Shown in pieces: positions 33,983 through 41,835 of a stretch of 64,000 nt of DNA. This stretch comes from JBFWML01 sp050251635 (GTDB lineage Bacteria; Campylobacterota; Campylobacteria; Campylobacterales; SZUA-545), in NCBI GenBank assembly GCA_050251635.1, contig JBFWML010000003.1, positions 1 to 64,000 of the forward strand, given 5' to 3'. A program made the translations under genes and the position numbers. Positions within the stretch are counted from its first letter, which is position 1; each line of letters begins with the position of its first letter. The notes beneath the pieces are model-generated. The model did no database searches, had not been told where the DNA came from, and was given only the letters and a program-made list of their open reading frames with translations.

Positions 33983-35876
33983 TACGATCAAGCGTCTGCA
34001 AAATCAGCCGGGCCCCCGACTGATAGAGGGCCGCAATGTCGCTGCGGCCCACCTGTAGCAATCCCTTATAGAGCGCATTGAGCAGATGCCAAAAGGTTCC
34101 GCTAACGAGCGTGCCCGCAAGGGGATATTCGCGCCTGAGCAGCACGCTGGCTTTATAGGCGGCATTGACGGCCAAGGCCAGCTCCTGCTTGTTGCGGGGC
34201 GAGAAGGCGGTCAAAACGGCATTCAGCTTTTCCCTGAGCATTTTCAGCTGCCCGTCCGGATCGCTTGTGCGGTCGCCAAAGCAGCCGCCTTCGACAAAGC
34301 AGCTTCGAATCTGCGCCGCTGCCGCCTGGCGATCGACGGGCGGAAGATGAATCGACCCGGCTTGCGCGGGCGTTGCGCCCTGGATAAACGCGCCGTCGGA
34401 GAGATTAAGCACCCGTGCCTGCGGCGCGGCGGCGATGGCCTTTTCCAGTACCGATCGGCTCAGGCTAAAAAGCGAGTTGGTCCACAGATCGCGGCTCAAA
34501 TTGCCCCGGACGGGAAACTGCTCGCCGCCGCTGTCCTTGAGCGTGTCGTAGTGCGAACGGGTCGCGTGCTGCTTTTGGTCCTTTCGGAAAGCCACATCCA
34601 GACCGCACAGATAAACCTCGCGGCTAAATTCCAGCGCCAGACTTGTGGCCGCGTTGCCCACCAGCGGGTTGGAGAAGCGGACCACCTTTTGGGGTTGCCA
34701 CAGCGCTTCGGAGGCGCTTTGATCGCGGATAAAAAGCAAAACCTCCCGCGCGGCGGCCAGGGTGGTGGGGTGGAGCAGATCGGCGCCAAGGAGCGTCACC
34801 TCCCCCAGCGGTGCCGCTTCGAGCACCCCCGCGACGTGATCGCGCCGTTCGATCTCGATCTGAAAATCGGGCACAATCCCCGCCGATCGAAGCGGCTTCA
34901 GGGCGGTTCCGGCGCTGAAAATCAGCATCCCCTCGCGGTTTTGTTTTAAAAAGGGCAGCAGCCGGTCCAGCGACGGGCCGTTGCCGACAACGGCGATCGG
35001 CGCGGCAACGGCGGCGTTTTGGCACAAAAGCTTTGCTTGGGGGTTTTTGAGGTTGGTCAGTTTGTTGCGCAGGCCGTAAAGCTCGTCTTCGGCGGTTCCC
35101 CAGCCGCGCAGGGTCTCCTTGACCGCCTCATCGACCCGTACGGCGGCATCGGCAAAGGCCGGATGATCGTAGAGCGCGCACTCAAGGCGGATAAACCCGC
35201 GCACAATCACTCTTTGGCTAAAGAAGCGGCGAATCCACAGGGGATCGGGATGGCCTTTGACAATCAGCAGATTCTCCCGCTCGGGACGCATCAGCTCGGC
35301 GTAATCGACGAAGTAGGCCGAAAGCACGAAAAAATCCGGTTCCGGCTCAAAGACGATCACCCCGTTTTCGAGCAGTCCGGCCTCCTGTAAAAGGGCCAAA
35401 TGAACCCCTGAAAGCAGACCGTAGCTCACCAGCGGCGGCAGTTGCCGCGTGCCGTCGTAGTGCAGCGTTCCGGGCTGAAATTCGCTGTCGCTTTCGAGCA
35501 GATCGGCTAGGGCGTTGAGTCCGCGGGCGGTGATCTCAAAGGCGTTTTCATCCTCGCGGCGCAGCCCTCCTTGGGCGTTTTGCAGTTTCCAGCGGGGGTT
35601 TCTGGGCGGATCAAAAGCAAGGGCGCGCCCTGCCGCAAAAAGGGTGCTTTTGCCATCCGCGCCGATCGGGTAGAGCGGCTGGAGCGTCTGCTTGTGGCGG
35701 AGGTTGATCCCCGCTTCGCCGAGGCTGAGTTCATAGGTTTGGGTGGGGGTTTCAAAAAGCGCGGCGAGGTCGGGCAGATGGGCTTGGAAAAAACGGCGGT
35801 TTTGTTCCCACCGGTTTAAAAGCAGCGCGGCCGCCGACTTTAAATCGGCCTGCTCAAGCGCTGCGATAAAACCCAT
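33924..35876 (-). CDS. Maf-type motility-associated glycosyltransferase (DUF115)
   Basis: A 650-residue cytoplasmic protein of the Maf/DUF115 family, members of which attach pseudaminic or legionaminic acid to flagellin in Campylobacterota. The central MAF_flag10 domain carries VVGNGPSLDRLLPFL (about 296–310) and GIVPDFQIEIERRD (about 345–358), with LCGLDVAFRKDQKQHATRSHY further on. It starts 8 bases after flgE and probably shares its sigma-54 transcript. Which acceptor protein and sugar it uses cannot be told. The pglE-like gene at the window start belongs to a different glycan route. Confidence 0.9.
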   Translation of the reverse strand: MGFIAALEQADLKSAAALLLNRWEQNRRFFQAHLPDLAALFETPTQTYELSLGEAGINLRHKQTLQPLYPIGADGKSTLFAAGRALAFDPPRNPRWKLQNAQGGLRREDENAFEITARGLNALADLLESDSEFQPGTLHYDGTRQLPPLVSYGLLSGVHLALLQEAGLLENGVIVFEPEPDFFVLSAYFVDYAELMRPERENLLIVKGHPDPLWIRRFFSQRVIVRGFIRLECALYDHPAFADAAVRVDEAVKETLRGWGTAEDELYGLRNKLTNLKNPQAKLLCQNAAVAAPIAVVGNGPSLDRLLPFLKQNREGMLIFSAGTALKPLRSAGIVPDFQIEIERRDHVAGVLEAAPLGEVTLLGADLLHPTTLAAAREVLLFIRDQSASEALWQPQKVVRFSNPLVGNAATSLALEFSREVYLCGLDVAFRKDQKQHATRSHYDTLKDSGGEQFPVRGNLSRDLWTNSLFSLSRSVLEKAIAAAPQARVLNLSDGAFIQGATPAQAGSIHLPPVDRQAAAAQIRSCFVEGGCFGDRTSDPDGQLKMLREKLNAVLTAFSPRNKQELALAVNAAYKASVLLRREYPLAGTLVSGTFWHLLNALYKGLLQVGRSDIAALYQSGARLILQTLDRISASLSGEPPESPPEKPRR

Positions 35877-35884
35877 CTAATCCG

Positions 35885-38512
35885 TTACTGCTTCAGCTGC
35901 AGCAGGGTGTTGAGGAGCTGATCGGAGGTGGTGATCGTTTTGGAGCTGGCCTGATAACCGCGCTGGATAATAATCAGGTTGGTCAGGCTCTTGGAAAGGT
36001 CAACGTTACTCATCTCCAGGTTGCTCGGCGCAATTTCGCCCCGGCTGGCGGTTCCGGCGGTGCCGATGGTGGGGCCGCCGGAGTTGGGCGCTTCGGCGTA
36101 GAGGTTGCCGCCGATGGCCGAAAGGCCTTCATCGTTGGCAAAGGTGGCCAAGGCAACCTGAGCCAGTTTGAAGTTCTTGCCGTTGGAGAATTCGCCAATC
36201 AGCGTGCCGGTCTGGTCAACGCTGATATCGCGCAAGAAACCGCCCGCGTAGCCGTCGGCCTCGCGGTAGCGGGTGGTGGAGACGTCGGCAAAGCTGGTCA
36301 AGCCGCCAAAGGCGCCGCCCGAGCCGAAATCCAAGCGGATAATCTGGCCGCTGGAGGAGCCGGTGTTGGGGTTGAGCGTGATTGAGGGCGGCGAGTAGGA
36401 CTGCACGCTGCCGTCGAGGTTGAACCGGATTTCGCCGAAGGTCGGGTACTCGAAGGTGGTGGGCGCGGGGGCATCCACATACCATTTCCACACGGTCGGT
36501 TCGTTGTTGTCGTTGCTGGTGGAAACCTTGCGGAAGTTGATCGTCAGCTGGTGTTTGCTGCCGCTGGAGTCAAAAACCTCCACGCCGGTGCGCCAGGTGG
36601 CGGCAAAGAGCTTCTGGCTGTTGGTCGAAGAGCCGGTGGAAACCACCGCGCCCAGCGCCATGCTCTGCGAGAAGCGCTGGTTGCCCACGTTGTGACCCAT
36701 CTCACCGGTGATGGCCGAATAGCCGGTGACATCGACGCGGAAGTTGTCGGTGCCCTGGTTGGCGATAACCAGCTGTCCCTCTTCGTTCAGGCTGACCAGC
36801 GCCTCAAGGGGCAGGTTGAAGTTGAGCGGATCCCCTGCGTCGTCTAGGGCATCTTGATAGAGGTTAGCCAGTTCCTGTGTATCGGTAAAGTAGTAAACGT
36901 CGTTTTTCTTAAACTGCGCCGATTCGCTGGCAACGCCGTCCGCGCCTGCCAAGGTATCGAAGTTGGCCTGCAGCAGCGCCAGCGGCGAGCCGGCCGTGGG
37001 CGCTGCCCCGGTCGAGTCGGTCAAAGCCACGCCGCCGATAACGCCCGCCGCATCGACGATGGTGCCGTTATCGCTGTCCCAGGTTAGTTGCGGGGCGTTT
37101 TCATGGGCGTTACGCAGGGTGATGTTGACCTGATTGATCAGGTCTTCGATCGTCTGAAAACCGCCTTCCCCGGTCATGCCGTAGGTCAGCGTCAAAGGCG
37201 CGACCGTGGCGTTGGCGGCGGTGGGGTTGATGGTGAAGGTGATCTGGTCGCCCACATTCATAAAGGCGCGATCGCCGTTGGCGTCCCGCATCCAGTGGAA
37301 ACCCTGATCCGAACCGGCCTTGGTTACATCCAAAGAGTCTTGGAAGTTGTTGTTGAGGTAGCTGTTGCTGTTGTCGGGATCGGGAGCGCGGTACACAAAC
37401 TTACGGGTTTCGCCCAGATTTTGAACCGATACGGCGATCCCTTCGCCGGTTTTCATCTTCAGTGCGCCGCCGGTGGCATCGAAGAGCTCGCCCACGATGT
37501 CTGCGCCGATATAGCCGTTGACGGAGGGCTTGAAGGAGCGCGATTGGTAGGAACCGTAGGTGGCGGGTTCGAGCATATCGACCAGCAGTTCGCTGGTGCT
37601 GGTGGAGGCGTGAATAGCGCTGATATGGCGCGCTGCGGCAATTTTACCGTCGCCGGTTAGGAGCACCTTGTTGTCGTAGATGCCGGTGGAGTCTTTAATG
37701 CGGGCGTTGATTTCGTCCAGCAGCTCTTTCATGGTGGTGAAGTAGCCGTCGGTTTCGGTGCTGCCGTCGCCGTAGATAAAGGTGTGGGTGCTGGTGGATT
37801 CCACCAGCGTGCCGCCCACATCGTACTGACGGGTCAGATCAAGACTGATTTGATCGATGTTTTTCTTGAGGTTGATCGGCTCGCCCTCGTAGTTGTAGAG
37901 GTTGCCGATGTCGCTGTCCATGCCCACGGTGGCGGCGGCGGCCTGACGTTCGTACTCTTCGACGGTCATGCCGGCGTTGAGGTTGGCGCTGACGATAATC
38001 TCGGTGGAGGGTTTGGCCGGGACGGTCATGCCCAGATCGACCGAGATGTTTTTGATGCCCATGGTCGAATCGACGACAAAGTCCTTATCCGCCAGCCAGC
38101 CTTGAACGATCAGGCCGTTGGGGTTAACCAGATTGCCGTTGGCGTCGAAGCTGACGTTACCCGCGCGGGTGTAGTTATAGGTCCGGCCGCCGTCTTTGCT
38201 GACGACAAAAAAACCGTTGCCGTTGATGGCCATATCGGTTTTTTTATCGGTAGCCATGGTGGCGCCCTGGGAGTGGATGCGCTGCACGTTGGCCACGCCC
38301 ACGCCGCTGCCGACCTGCAATGCGTTGCGGCCGCCGAGCTGGCCTTGGGGGCTGGTGGAGGGTTTCATCGTTTGCAGCAGACTGTCTTGAAAGTTGGTCC
38401 GCGACTGTTTGAATCCGACGGTGTTGACGTTGGCAATGTTGTTGCCCTCCACGTCCATGGCGACCTGATGGGAAACAAGTCCCGACACGCCGCTAAAGAG
38501 TGACCGCATCAT
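35885..38512 (-). CDS. flgE: Flagellar hook protein FlgE
   Basis: An 875-residue hook protein, long as usual for Campylobacterota. The N terminus RSLFSGVSGLVSHQVAMDVEGNNIANVNTVGFK and C terminus SNVDLSKSLTNLIIIQRGYQASSK are the conserved flagellar axial-protein ends that form the coiled-coil core (shown here as short motifs). The centre is a long variable surface region. Two adjacent ATG codons can start it. It has its own sigma-54-like promoter and is followed by maf. Confidence 0.95.
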   Translation of the reverse strand: MMRSLFSGVSGLVSHQVAMDVEGNNIANVNTVGFKQSRTNFQDSLLQTMKPSTSPQGQLGGRNALQVGSGVGVANVQRIHSQGATMATDKKTDMAINGNGFFVVSKDGGRTYNYTRAGNVSFDANGNLVNPNGLIVQGWLADKDFVVDSTMGIKNISVDLGMTVPAKPSTEIIVSANLNAGMTVEEYERQAAAATVGMDSDIGNLYNYEGEPINLKKNIDQISLDLTRQYDVGGTLVESTSTHTFIYGDGSTETDGYFTTMKELLDEINARIKDSTGIYDNKVLLTGDGKIAAARHISAIHASTSTSELLVDMLEPATYGSYQSRSFKPSVNGYIGADIVGELFDATGGALKMKTGEGIAVSVQNLGETRKFVYRAPDPDNSNSYLNNNFQDSLDVTKAGSDQGFHWMRDANGDRAFMNVGDQITFTINPTAANATVAPLTLTYGMTGEGGFQTIEDLINQVNITLRNAHENAPQLTWDSDNGTIVDAAGVIGGVALTDSTGAAPTAGSPLALLQANFDTLAGADGVASESAQFKKNDVYYFTDTQELANLYQDALDDAGDPLNFNLPLEALVSLNEEGQLVIANQGTDNFRVDVTGYSAITGEMGHNVGNQRFSQSMALGAVVSTGSSTNSQKLFAATWRTGVEVFDSSGSKHQLTINFRKVSTSNDNNEPTVWKWYVDAPAPTTFEYPTFGEIRFNLDGSVQSYSPPSITLNPNTGSSSGQIIRLDFGSGGAFGGLTSFADVSTTRYREADGYAGGFLRDISVDQTGTLIGEFSNGKNFKLAQVALATFANDEGLSAIGGNLYAEAPNSGGPTIGTAGTASRGEIAPSNLEMSNVDLSKSLTNLIIIQRGYQASSKTITTSDQLLNTLLQLKQ

Positions 38513-38548
38513 GAGGCAATCCTTGTCTGGTTTCTGGCTGGATTTTTA

Positions 38549-38565
38549 AAGCAAGTTTTATTCCA
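38549..38565 (-). promoter_or_regulatory. Sigma-54 (RpoN) promoter of flgE
   Basis: On the minus strand TGGAAT-N5-TTGCT keeps the invariant GG-N10-GC spacing (GG at 38563–38564, GC at 38551–38552). It lies 37 bases upstream of the flgE ATG, between the two hook genes. Hook genes of Campylobacterota are RpoN-dependent, which agrees with this site. Confidence 0.75.
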
Positions 38566-38587
38566 AAATATCACGTTTTAGGCGCTT

Positions 38588-41152
38588 TTAACGTTTCATG
38601 CCGATGGCGTTCTTGATCAATTCGTCGCTGGTGGTGATCGCCTTGGCGTTGCCCTCATAGGCCCTTTGGTGGACGATCAGGTCTGTCAGCGCCAGCGCGC
38701 TTTGGACGTTGCTGCCCTCTAGCATCTGGTTTTTCAGCTGCGCGCCGGCGACGGCGTTGCCGTTTTCGTCCAGATAAAAAAACGGCTCGCCGCTGTTGGC
38801 GCTCTCCATAAAGAGATTGCCGCCGATGCGCATCAGGCCCTGATCGTTGGCGAAGTGATAGACCGCAAACTGACCGATGGTGCTGGATTTGGCGTTGGTG
38901 AAGTTGGCGATGATCGCGCCGTGTTCATCGACGGTGTAGCCGTTGAGCCGCCCTTCGACCACCCCGTTTTGCGTAAAGTTGTGCGAGGCTGCCGTTTGCT
39001 GCCAGGCGGTCAGATCCAGCGTCACCTCCAGCGCTTGAGCGCCGTTATCCAGCGTGAGCGTGTTGGGGGCGGTGATTTTTCCGTTTTGATCGAAACTGAT
39101 TTCGGCTCTGGCGCTGGAGAGGGTTTGCTCGTAGCTGAGGTTGAGGGTGTTGCCCGTTGCGCCGGGGGCCAGCGCGCTATTAAGCCCGGTTAGGAGTTTT
39201 CTAAAGGGTTCGGAACTGTTGTCGCTACCCAAAACGCTGGTGGTTACCGGCGAAAAGCCGTTGTTCTTCAGCGCCAGAGAACCCGAGGTAAAAACCGCTT
39301 CGGCGCCCAGCGGCGCGGCAATGGCGCTGATGCGGTCGGCCAGCTCTTCGACCGTGCGCACGCCGCCGCTACCGTAGGTGACCTTGCCGATGGCCATGGG
39401 AGAAAGCACAACCCCCTCCAGATTGCTTGCGCCGTTTGTCAGCGAAAGGGTCTCCCCCTTGGGGTGAATAATCAGGTTCGATCCGCTGCGGCTGGTTTCA
39501 TAGCCTGCCGCGTGCAGTACCGATTCGAGCGCCTCTTGCAGTTCGTAAATATCCGCTCCGTCGGCGGCGGTGACGCTGTAGTTTTGGTTATCGAGCGTGA
39601 AGCTGATGACCGGCGCGGTGCCTTCGGCTTCGTCCCTGACCAGTCCGAGCGCGTAGCCGTACCCTTTTTCGACCGAAGCGGGGGGTTTACCGAAGGCAAA
39701 CCAGAGGTTTTCGCCCTCTGCAAGACCCAGCGCCTCGTCTTGATAAATCAGCTCGCCCAGATCGGTTCCGGCAACGGCAACGGCGGTTTTTTGCAGGGAT
39801 GCGACCGCCTCCCACACGGCGGGTTCGTCCCCTTGCGCCAGACGGGTTTGCGTCAGGGTGGTTTTGAGCTTGAGGGTTTCGCCTTCGGGGGAGACGGCCT
39901 TTTGTTCGGCCTTGTGCCAGCCCTGTTTGAAGGCAAGCGACGAGAGCGATTTGGCTTCGTGGCTTGCCAGGCTTTCGAGGGTGCTTAGCAGCGCCGCGTT
40001 GGTGTGATCGGTGGCCTTAATCTGCAGCCGCACCGGATCGCTGGCACTCATCAGCAGCGCTCCGTCATGGCGGTAGAGTACCTCGGCATTGCCGGGATAG
40101 ACGCTTTGGAGCGTGCCGTTTAGCGCGTTTTGCAGGTCTTGCAGGGTTGTAAAACCGTTTTGTCCGTAGGTGTGAATGGCTCCGGCGGTGTCGGCCATCA
40201 GCCCCGTATCGGAACTTGATTCGATGCGCAAGGATTGCCCGGCGTTGATCGTCAGCACGTTGCCGCTTGCGGTGGCGCTGATGCCCGAAACCGTATTGGC
40301 CGCGTCGGCGATGGCGGCGGCAACGGTGGCCGCATCGGCGCCGTCGGCCCAGGTGGCGGTGACGGCGGTGCCGTTTAGCAGAAAACTCAGCGGTCCGTTT
40401 TGTCCGCCGGGAACGGTTTTGCTCAAAACGATCTGCCCCTGCGAAGCGTTCAAAATCTCGCCTCCGGCGGCCAGAAGGATCGACTCGCCGTTTTGGATAT
40501 TCATGGGCCGGTCGTAGCGGTCAAAGAGCGCGGCCAGATCGGTGTCGATCCGCGCGCGCGCGGTTTTTGAGTTTTCGTTGCCGGGCAGATTGCCGCTTAG
40601 TTGCGCGGCGGTGGTGGCCGAAGCGGGGTAGGTCAGTTCGTGGGGTACGGTTAGAATGCCCTGTCCCGGCAAGGCCTTAAGACCGCCGGCGGCAACGCTT
40701 GGGTCGATCTGCCACTGGCCGTTCAGGTTGACCAGATTGCCGTAGGTGCTGCCCAGAACATAGTGGCCGCTTTGATTAACCAGCCGTCCGTCGCGGTCCA
40801 CGGAAAAGGCGCCGTCGCGGGTGTAGCCGACCTCTTTGGCATCCATGACATTGTCGGCCACGGTGCCAAACCAGCCGTTTCCGCTGATGGCCACGTCAAA
40901 GGTGTTGGTGGTGGCCTGATAGGTGCCTGCGCGCATATCGATCGCCGTGGCGCTGACGCGGGAGCCAAGCCCTTGATCGCTTGCCTGGGTCTGGTAGTTC
41001 ACCGCCAGCGCTTTGGAATAAAGCGTCGCAAACTCGATCTGCGATCCGCGGTAGCCGGTGGTGTTGATATTGGCGATATTGTTGCCGGTGGTGTCTACGG
41101 CGACCTGCTGGCTTTTGGCTCCGGTGATGGCGGTGTAAAAGGAGGCGTTCAC
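38588..41152 (-). CDS. Second FlgE-like hook/basal-body protein
   Basis: An 854-residue FlgE-family protein with its own conserved ends: NASFYTAITGAKSQQVAVDTTGNNIANINT at the N terminus (cited as motif only) and ALALTDLIVHQRAYEGNAKAITTSDELI at the C terminus. The centre is long and differs from the adjacent flgE. GTG start in a GTGA overlap with the flgD stop, so it is expressed with fliK–flgD. Campylobacterota often carry two hook-type genes; whether this is the structural hook, a hook cap-related variant or a hook–filament component cannot be decided from sequence. Confidence 0.9.
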   Translation of the reverse strand: MNASFYTAITGAKSQQVAVDTTGNNIANINTTGYRGSQIEFATLYSKALAVNYQTQASDQGLGSRVSATAIDMRAGTYQATTNTFDVAISGNGWFGTVADNVMDAKEVGYTRDGAFSVDRDGRLVNQSGHYVLGSTYGNLVNLNGQWQIDPSVAAGGLKALPGQGILTVPHELTYPASATTAAQLSGNLPGNENSKTARARIDTDLAALFDRYDRPMNIQNGESILLAAGGEILNASQGQIVLSKTVPGGQNGPLSFLLNGTAVTATWADGADAATVAAAIADAANTVSGISATASGNVLTINAGQSLRIESSSDTGLMADTAGAIHTYGQNGFTTLQDLQNALNGTLQSVYPGNAEVLYRHDGALLMSASDPVRLQIKATDHTNAALLSTLESLASHEAKSLSSLAFKQGWHKAEQKAVSPEGETLKLKTTLTQTRLAQGDEPAVWEAVASLQKTAVAVAGTDLGELIYQDEALGLAEGENLWFAFGKPPASVEKGYGYALGLVRDEAEGTAPVISFTLDNQNYSVTAADGADIYELQEALESVLHAAGYETSRSGSNLIIHPKGETLSLTNGASNLEGVVLSPMAIGKVTYGSGGVRTVEELADRISAIAAPLGAEAVFTSGSLALKNNGFSPVTTSVLGSDNSSEPFRKLLTGLNSALAPGATGNTLNLSYEQTLSSARAEISFDQNGKITAPNTLTLDNGAQALEVTLDLTAWQQTAASHNFTQNGVVEGRLNGYTVDEHGAIIANFTNAKSSTIGQFAVYHFANDQGLMRIGGNLFMESANSGEPFFYLDENGNAVAGAQLKNQMLEGSNVQSALALTDLIVHQRAYEGNAKAITTSDELIKNAIGMKR

Positions 41153-41826
41153 GGCCGTTCTTTGATGGCCACAATCTGATCAAGGGAGTAGTATTCGCCG
41201 CCAAGCAGCAGCATGGGATTGTTCTTATCCAGCACGACCGATTCGATGGGGTAAACCCCCATTTGAGCGGTGAAGTCCTTGCCGGTGCGCGCGCCTTTGT
41301 AATCGACGTGGATCATATAGGTTCCGGCGGGCACGTTGTTGCCGCTGTTGTCTTTGCCGTCCCATTTGATATTGGTCAGACCCGCAAAGCCCTCCTCGAT
41401 GGTAAAGCTGCGCACCCGGTTGCCGTCCTCGTCGGTCACCACAAGGGTGCCGTTGGTGAAATCCTCTTCAAAAAAGAGCACGTCGGTATATTCGGCCCCT
41501 TGGTTTTCAAAGCGCACGGCGTTGAGTCCCGTATCGGCCAGTTTGCCCACCGCGCCGATAAGCTGATAGGAGGAGGTGGCGTTGAACTGTTTGACCATCG
41601 TCTCCATGGAGCCGCGGATGTTTTCCTGCGATTCGATCACCGCCATATCCGCCGTTTGCGAAAGCATCTTGTCGGTGTCCATGGGGCTGGTGGGATCCTG
41701 GTATTTCAACTGGGTCATCAGCAGCTTTAAAAATGCGTCCTTATCCAGCGTGCTGTTGGGGTTGTAAACCACCCCCGAGCCGGTGGAGACGCCGCCGCCA
41801 AAATCGGTGATACTGCTGGTTGCCAT
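41149..41826 (-). CDS. flgD: Flagellar hook assembly scaffold FlgD
   Basis: A 225-residue FlgD. The N-terminal region contains LDKDAFLKLLMTQLKYQDPTSPMD (about 28–50) and KMLSQTADMAVIESQENI, typical of the cap-forming segment. The C-terminal part (about 90–200) is the tudor/Fn3-like domain with GLTNIKWDGKDNSGNNVPAGTY. FlgD caps the growing hook and is lost on completion. ATG start 9 bases after fliK; it overlaps the second hook gene by 4 bases. Confidence 0.95.
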   Translation of the reverse strand: MATSSITDFGGGVSTGSGVVYNPNSTLDKDAFLKLLMTQLKYQDPTSPMDTDKMLSQTADMAVIESQENIRGSMETMVKQFNATSSYQLIGAVGKLADTGLNAVRFENQGAEYTDVLFFEEDFTNGTLVVTDEDGNRVRSFTIEEGFAGLTNIKWDGKDNSGNNVPAGTYMIHVDYKGARTGKDFTAQMGVYPIESVVLDKNNPMLLLGGEYYSLDQIVAIKERP

Positions 41827-41835
41827 GGGAACTCC